NCBI RefSeq assembly: GCF_002875705.1 | Contig: NZ_MCZZ01000069.1 | Span: forward strand, 26,448 to 90,447 | Direction of reading: 5' to 3' | Source of the DNA: Vibrio sp. 10N.261.45.E2 | GTDB taxonomy: Bacteria > Pseudomonadota > Gammaproteobacteria > Enterobacterales > Vibrionaceae | Length of the DNA: 64,000 nucleotides | Shown: piece by piece, positions 59,417 through 64,000 of the stretch | How positions within the stretch are numbered: position 1 is the stretch's first letter | Layout: every line of letters begins with the position of its first letter | Made by a program: the position numbers and the translations under genes | Notes under the pieces: generated by a model | Database searches by the model: none | What the model saw: only the letters and a program-made list of their open reading frames with translations | Told to the model about the DNA's origin: nothing

Positions 59417-59799
59417 GCTATACACTCCTAGTGAATGGGCCTGTCTATGGCTCACAGTCAGCAAGAAGTGCTTACCAGTTTGCTGTGGCTCTTATTAAAC
59501 AGGGCCACAAACTTCACAGTGTGTTCTTTTATCAAGAGGGCGTCAGTAACGGCTCAGATCTTACCGTACCTGCGAACGATGAATTTGACTTAGCTTCAGC
59601 TTGGCAAAAGTTGGCTGATGAGCACGATGTTAGTCTTGAAACCTGTGTAGCAGCAGCGCTAAGACGCGGAGTGGTGAGTTCTGAAGAAGCCGAACAACAT
59701 CAACTAAGTGCCTCTAACTTAGCCTCTGGATTCACTCAGGCCGGATTAGGGAGCTTGTCGGAAGCGCTACTAACGCAAGATAGGGTTGTGCAGTTTTGA
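59410..59799 (+). CDS. tusD: Sulfurtransferase complex subunit TusD
   Basis: Carries the persulfide in the TusBCD complex, which passes sulfur from TusA to TusE for 2-thiouridine in tRNA. It has 129 residues. The persulfide Cys is C79 in [13 protein letters not shown]. It begins with TTG at 59410, inside the end of yheO and 9 nt after AGAGGA. Its stop overlaps the tusC start. Confidence 0.93.
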   Translation: MLSYTLLVNGPVYGSQSARSAYQFAVALIKQGHKLHSVFFYQEGVSNGSDLTVPANDEFDLASAWQKLADEHDVSLETCVAAALRRGVVSSEEAEQHQLSASNLASGFTQAGLGSLSEALLTQDRVVQF

Positions 59800-60152
59800 G
59801 AAAGTTAGCCTTTATATTTAACAGTTTTCCTCATACGACCGCTGCGGGTCGAGAAGGGTTAGACGCACTGCTTGCCGCTTCTGCTTATAGTGAAGACATC
59901 GCTGTGTTCTTTATTGGCGATGGCGTAACACAGCTTCTCAAAGCGCAGCAGCCCGACGAAACATTATCGCGTGACTACATCTCTGCATTCAAACTTATGG
60001 ACCTGTACGATATTGAACAGGTATATGTGTGTCAGCGTAGTCTGAGTCAGTTTGGTCTTTCAGCTGACAACCTGTTGATTGATGTGACCACCGTTGAAGT
60101 CGATGAGTTAACGCAGAAGTTAGCTCAGTGCCAACAGATCCTGACTTTCTAG
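59796..60152 (+). CDS. tusC: Sulfurtransferase complex subunit TusC
   Basis: Structural subunit of the TusBCD hexamer. It has 118 residues with the DsrE-fold N terminus [21 protein letters not shown]. Start is TTG at 59796, overlapping the tusD stop (TTGA), so coupled translation is likely. Confidence 0.92.
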   Translation: MRKLAFIFNSFPHTTAAGREGLDALLAASAYSEDIAVFFIGDGVTQLLKAQQPDETLSRDYISAFKLMDLYDIEQVYVCQRSLSQFGLSADNLLIDVTTVEVDELTQKLAQCQQILTF

Positions 60153-60160
60153 GGGACGCT

Positions 60161-60436
60161 ATGCTTCATATCGTAAAATCAGTCGACAAACTTAAACTCG
60201 CATTAACCTACTCTCAACCGCAGGATCAGCTCCTTTTGGTCGAAGATGCAGTGTACGTTTGCCTTCCAAATCATGAGTTTTTCACTCAAATCAGTGCAGT
60301 AGAGCAGGTATCAGTGTTAAAAGCAGATCTCGATAGCCGAGGTTTACAAGTACTTGTCTCTAATACAATCGAACAAGTTGACTACGATGGGTTCGTTAAA
60401 CTGACGGTTTTGAACGACAAATCAGTAACTTGGTAA
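60161..60436 (+). CDS. tusB: Sulfurtransferase complex subunit TusB
   Basis: Third subunit of TusBCD. It has 91 residues beginning MLHIVKS, the family start. GGGGAC precedes the ATG at 60161; a longer frame from 60128 is not supported. Last gene before the str operon. Confidence 0.93.
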   Translation: MLHIVKSVDKLKLALTYSQPQDQLLLVEDAVYVCLPNHEFFTQISAVEQVSVLKADLDSRGLQVLVSNTIEQVDYDGFVKLTVLNDKSVTW

Positions 60437-60508
60437 CCGTGTTTTATCAGTTTGGTTAAAAATAGACCATCCTGAGCTCTAGACGGCTAAAAAAGATCTG
60501 TATATTTC

Positions 60509-60537
60509 TTGACACACCTCCCACTGCTGAATAGAAT
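60509..60537 (+). promoter_or_regulatory. Promoter of the str operon (rpsL)
   Basis: Near-perfect sigma-70 elements: -35 TTGACA at 60509-60514, 17-bp spacer, -10 TAGAAT at 60532-60537. Expected start point is about 60544. The predicted leader is about 75 nt. Confidence 0.9.
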
Positions 60538-60543
60538 TTTGCG

Positions 60544-60570
60544 TCCCTAATTACGACTTGTGACTAGGGA
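60544..60570 (+). other. 5'-end hairpin in the rpsL leader
   Basis: TCCCTAATTAC (60544-60554) pairs with GTGACTAGGGA (60560-60570), ten of eleven pairs, around GACTT. It begins where transcription is expected to start, and TAGATTTTTC follows. It may protect the 5' end or act as a very early attenuator. Confidence 0.6.
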
Positions 60571-60615
60571 TAGATTTTTCACAAAGCTTACTTTCAAGTA
60601 AATTTCAGGAGCTAG

Positions 60616-60993
<378 letters not shown>

Positions 60994-61099
60994 TTGATTC
61001 TCTTTTTAAAAAGAAATCGTTAAGTAAGGCCAAACACTATTTTATTTATTATTCTGAAAAGTTTTGGAAAAAACCTGAAGAAGACAACGGAGAATATCC

Positions 61100-61570
61100 A
61101 TGCCACGTCGTCGCGTAATAGGTCAGCGTAAGATCCTTCCAGATCCTAAGTTCAAATCTGAATTGCTGGCAAAATTCGTTAACATCCTTATGGTTGACGG
61201 AAAGAAATCTACTGCAGAAAAAATTGTTTACACTGCACTAGATGCAATGGCTGAGAAGTCTGGTAAAGACCACTTAGCTGTATTTGAAGAAGCTCTTGAA
61301 AATGTTCGCCCAGCGGTAGAAGTTAAATCTCGCCGTGTAGGTGGTTCAACTTACCAAGTACCTGTAGAAGTTCGTCCGGTTCGCCGTAACGCTCTTGCTA
61401 TGCGTTGGGTAGTTGAAGCTGCGCGTAAGCGTGGTGAAAAATCTATGGCTCAACGCCTAGCTGCTGAAATGCTAGACGCGTCTGAGAACAAAGGTACTGC
61501 GGTTAAGAAACGTGAAGACGTTCACCGCATGGCTGACGCAAACAAAGCGTTCGCACATTACCGTTGGTAA
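61100..61570 (+). CDS. rpsG: Ribosomal protein S7
   Basis: Nucleates assembly of the 30S head on 16S rRNA and, in E. coli, represses the str operon by binding its mRNA between rpsL and rpsG. It has 156 residues starting [17 protein letters not shown]. The 106-nt gap from rpsL is the expected place for S7 autoregulation and is A/T-rich. ACGGAG precedes the ATG. Confidence 0.98.
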   Translation: MPRRRVIGQRKILPDPKFKSELLAKFVNILMVDGKKSTAEKIVYTALDAMAEKSGKDHLAVFEEALENVRPAVEVKSRRVGGSTYQVPVEVRPVRRNALAMRWVVEAARKRGEKSMAQRLAAEMLDASENKGTAVKKREDVHRMADANKAFAHYRW

Positions 61571-61579
61571 TACCTTTTT

Positions 61580-61710
61580 AGTGCTGCAAGGTTCCTTGCA
61601 GCACTTCTTTAGTTCCTATGCTTATGCTAGGAACTATTGCTATTTCTAGGGCAAGCCATTTTTAGCGAAGTATCGCTTCTAACGCATAATCTAGACATAG
61701 CAATAGTCCC
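61580..61710 (+). ncRNA. Structured rpsG-fusA spacer with mutually exclusive hairpins
   Basis: Hairpin A is a 12-bp perfect stem (61580-61591 with 61594-61605). Hairpin B pairs TAGTTCCTA (61110+500: 61610-61618) with TAGGAACTA (61628-61636). Extended helix C pairs 61630-61650 with 61690-61710: about 19 pairs including ACTATTGCTAT with ATAGCAATAGT and TCTAG with CTAGA, two single mismatches. C overlaps the 3' arm of B by 7 nt, so both cannot form. A small AGCGA-TCGCT stem (61664-61677) lies inside C. C ends 12 nt before the fusA ribosome site at 61723-61728. E. coli has a far shorter spacer here, to my recollection. Confidence 0.6.
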
Positions 61711-61736
61711 TAAGTCTCTAATAAGAGGATTCAACC

Positions 61737-63833
61737 GTGGCTCGTAAAACTCCTATAGAGCAATACCGTAATATCGGTATCGTTGCTCACGTAGATGCAG
61801 GTAAAACAACCACAAGTGAACGTATTCTGTTCTATACCGGTCTTTCTCACAAAATCGGCGAAGTTCACGATGGTGCAGCAACCATGGACTGGATGGAGCA
61901 AGAGCAAGAGCGCGGTATTACGATCACTTCAGCAGCAACCACTACGTTTTGGCGTGGTATGGAAGCTCAGTTCTCGGACCACCGTATCAACATCATCGAC
62001 ACTCCTGGACACGTTGACTTCACAATCGAAGTAGAACGTTCACTGCGTGTACTTGATGGTGCAGTTGTTGTGTTCTGTGGCTCATCTGGTGTTGAACCTC
62101 AGTCAGAGACAGTATGGCGTCAAGCTGATAAGTACCAAGTTCCACGTATGGTTTTCGTTAATAAAATGGACCGTACAGGCGCAGACTTCTTGCGCGTAGT
62201 TGAACAGATCAAGGATCGCCTAGGCGCAACTCCTGTTCCAATTCAATTAAACATTGGTGCTGAAGAAAACTTCCAAGGCGTTGTCGATCTTATCAAGATG
62301 AAGGCAATTAACTGGAACGACGCTGACCAAGGCATGACTTTCACGTACGAAGATATTCCTGCAGACATGCAAGAAATGGCTGAAGAATATCGTACAGAAC
62401 TTGTTGAAGCTGCTGCAGAAGCAAATGAAGAGCTGATGGATAAGTACCTTGAAGAAGGTGAACTAACAGAAGCTGAAATCAAACAAGGTCTTCGTACTCG
62501 TACCCTTAATAATGAAATCGTACTTGCTACTTGTGGTAGTGCATTCAAAAACAAAGGTGTACAAGCTGTTCTAGATGCAGTTGTTGATTTCCTTCCTTCT
62601 CCAGTCGATGTACCTGCAATTAAAGGCATCGATGAAGACGAGAACGAAGCAGAGCGTCATGCGGACGACAAAGAACCGTTCTCAGCGCTAGCATTCAAGA
62701 TCGCAACAGACCCATTTGTTGGTACTTTAACTTTCATCCGTGTTTACTCTGGTGTTGTAGAGAGCGGTAAAACTGCTTACAACTCTGTGAAGAAACAACG
62801 TGAGCGTTTAGGTCGCATTGTTCAAATGCACTCAAACAAGCGTGAAGAAGTAAAAGAAGTACGAGCAGGTGACATCGCGGCCATCATTGGCCTTAAAGAT
62901 GTGACTACTGGTGAAACCCTTTGTGACCAGAACCATAAGATTGTTCTTGAGCGCATGGAGTTCCCAGATCCAGTTATTCAGATCGTTGTAGAGCCAAGCT
63001 CTCAAGCTGATCAAGATAAAATGACTATCGCTCTAGGTAAGCTAGCAGCGGAAGACCCATCGTTCCGCGTTGATATGGATGCGGAAACTGGCCAGACTCT
63101 GATTTCTGGCATGGGTGAACTACACTTAGATATCATCGTTGACCGTATGAAGCGTGAATTTAGCGTGAACTGCAACGTTGGTAACCCGCAAGTTGCTTAC
63201 CGTGAAACTATTCGTGGTACAGCGAAAGCGGAAGGTAAATTTATCCGTGAACATGGTGGTAAAGGTCAATACGGTCACGTATGGCTGAAATTAGAACCAT
63301 CAGAAGTTGGCGAAGGCTTTGTCTTCGTGGATGAAATTGCCAATGGTATCGTACCAAAAGAGTTTATCGCTTCAGTTGCTAAAGGCGTTGAAGAACAGAT
63401 GAACAATGGTGTGCTTGCTGGCTATCCAGTTCTGGATATCAAAGCTACACTATATGATGGTTCTTACCATGAAACAGATTCAAGTGAGATGGCGTTTACA
63501 ATCGCTGCCTCTATGGCTTTCAGATCGGGTGCACTTGAAGCGCAACCAGTTCTGCTTGAGCCTATGATGAAAGTTGAAGTAACTACTCCAGAAGACTGGA
63601 TGGGTGACGTTGTTGGCGATATTAACCGTCGTCGCGGCATCATCGAAGGTATGGACGAGGGGACAGCTGGCCTGAAGATAATTCGTGCACAAGTTCCGTT
63701 GTCTGTCATGTTCGGTTACGCAACTGATTTACGTTCTGCGACACAAGGTCGTGCTTCTTACTCTATGGAGTTTAGTGAGTACGCTGAAGTGCCTAACAAT
63801 GTTGCAAAAGCAATCATTGCAGAGCGTGGTTAA
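61737..63833 (+). CDS. fusA: Elongation factor G
   Basis: Ribosomal translocase. It has 698 residues. G1 [13 protein letters not shown]3 DTPGHVDF and G4 NKMD motifs; the rest gives domains II-V including GMGELHLDI. Start is GTG at 61737 with AAGAGG 8 nt upstream. Third gene of the str operon; vibrios may carry a second EF-G elsewhere. Confidence 0.98.
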   Translation: MARKTPIEQYRNIGIVAHVDAGKTTTSERILFYTGLSHKIGEVHDGAATMDWMEQEQERGITITSAATTTFWRGMEAQFSDHRINIIDTPGHVDFTIEVERSLRVLDGAVVVFCGSSGVEPQSETVWRQADKYQVPRMVFVNKMDRTGADFLRVVEQIKDRLGATPVPIQLNIGAEENFQGVVDLIKMKAINWNDADQGMTFTYEDIPADMQEMAEEYRTELVEAAAEANEELMDKYLEEGELTEAEIKQGLRTRTLNNEIVLATCGSAFKNKGVQAVLDAVVDFLPSPVDVPAIKGIDEDENEAERHADDKEPFSALAFKIATDPFVGTLTFIRVYSGVVESGKTAYNSVKKQRERLGRIVQMHSNKREEVKEVRAGDIAAIIGLKDVTTGETLCDQNHKIVLERMEFPDPVIQIVVEPSSQADQDKMTIALGKLAAEDPSFRVDMDAETGQTLISGMGELHLDIIVDRMKREFSVNCNVGNPQVAYRETIRGTAKAEGKFIREHGGKGQYGHVWLKLEPSEVGEGFVFVDEIANGIVPKEFIASVAKGVEEQMNNGVLAGYPVLDIKATLYDGSYHETDSSEMAFTIAASMAFRSGALEAQPVLLEPMMKVEVTTPEDWMGDVVGDINRRRGIIEGMDEGTAGLKIIRAQVPLSVMFGYATDLRSATQGRASYSMEFSEYAEVPNNVAKAIIAERG

Positions 63834-63885
63834 AAAAAGGAAGGCATTTTTTTTCATTTTTTGAAAGAACAATGCGTCCAAATAT

Positions 63886-63907
63886 TGCGCTAACGAGAGT
63901 TGGCGCA
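63886..63907 (+). other. Hairpin with GAGA tetraloop in the fusA-tuf spacer
   Basis: TGCGCTAAC (63886-63894) pairs with GTTGGCGCA (63899-63907), one G-T pair, around a GNRA-type GAGA loop. No T run follows, so this is likely a stability or processing element ahead of tuf. Confidence 0.6.
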
Positions 63908-63979
63908 TAAAATAGCAATTTCTGGCGCGTCTCGCTCAATAATGAACGTGGCGAATCATAACTAGGAAGGAACACGATT

Positions 63980-64000
63980 GTGTCTAAAGAAAAATTTGAA
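63980..64000 (+). CDS. tuf: Elongation factor Tu, first 7 codons (truncated by window edge)
   Basis: GTG at 63980 starts a frame reading MSKEKFE, the EF-Tu N terminus. AGGAAGG is placed at 63964-63970. The context after fusA makes the identity secure despite the short stretch. Confidence 0.9.

Overview
The window looks like chromosome I of a marine Vibrio, most likely of the Splendidus clade. The evidence is gene content and order: metJ/metBL/metF, aphA beside ppc, argE/argCBG/argH, a Prx-Grx hybrid beside oxyR, pilMNOPQ-aroKB-damX-dam-rpe-gph-trpS, xds, astC-astA-astD, crp, kefGB, slyD/slyX/fkpA, tusDCB and the str operon. The vibrio quorum regulator AphA and an ArgH-acetyltransferase fusion are especially telling. 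It is gene-dense core chromosome. I see no insertion sequence, prophage, integron, CRISPR array, tRNA or rRNA gene.

Layout. 1-6816: a 5'-truncated malic enzyme, then the methionine regulon (metJ divergent from metBL, then metF) with two clusters of MetJ boxes. 6819-10600: aphA and ppc on the minus strand. 10571-17421: arginine biosynthesis (argE divergent from argCBG; argH separate). 17514-22100: a small membrane protein, a RidA protein, then a thiol/peroxide module (lipoamide-dehydrogenase-like flavoprotein, peroxiredoxin-glutaredoxin hybrid, oxyR). 22131-36558: PBP1A, the type IV pilus assembly operon, shikimate genes and the damX-dam-rpe-gph-trpS run. 36774-40234: secreted nuclease Xds and pabA. 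40699-45538: argD/astC, astA, astD and a DUF1338 protein. 45678-54056: crp, prkB, yheU, yheT, a TIGR02444 protein and yheS on the minus strand, then the kefG-kefB potassium efflux pair. 54206-60436: yheV, slyD, isoaspartyl peptidase, slyX, a WD40 lipoprotein, fkpA, yheO and tusDCB. 60509-64000: str operon rpsL-rpsG-fusA and the first codons of tuf.

How the genes work together. Two amino-acid regulons dominate. Methionine genes carry 8-bp MetJ boxes sharing an identical 17-bp core. Arginine biosynthetic genes and the arginine/ornithine degradation genes both carry ArgR-like boxes, those before argH in the classic tandem pair 21 bp apart. Oxidative-stress defence is organised around OxyR. Global control is represented by AphA and CRP.

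I did not find a clearly new multi-gene system. The most promising non-standard signals are the rpsG-fusA spacer, which can form mutually exclusive long hairpins; a structured leader before aroK; a related family of 7-bp tandem repeats beside two bidirectional terminators; an inverted pair of REP-like elements; a palindrome and direct repeats upstream of aphA; and a flavoprotein with a four-Cys-spaced tail beside the Prx-Grx gene. All function calls rest on reading the sequence; no database search was run.
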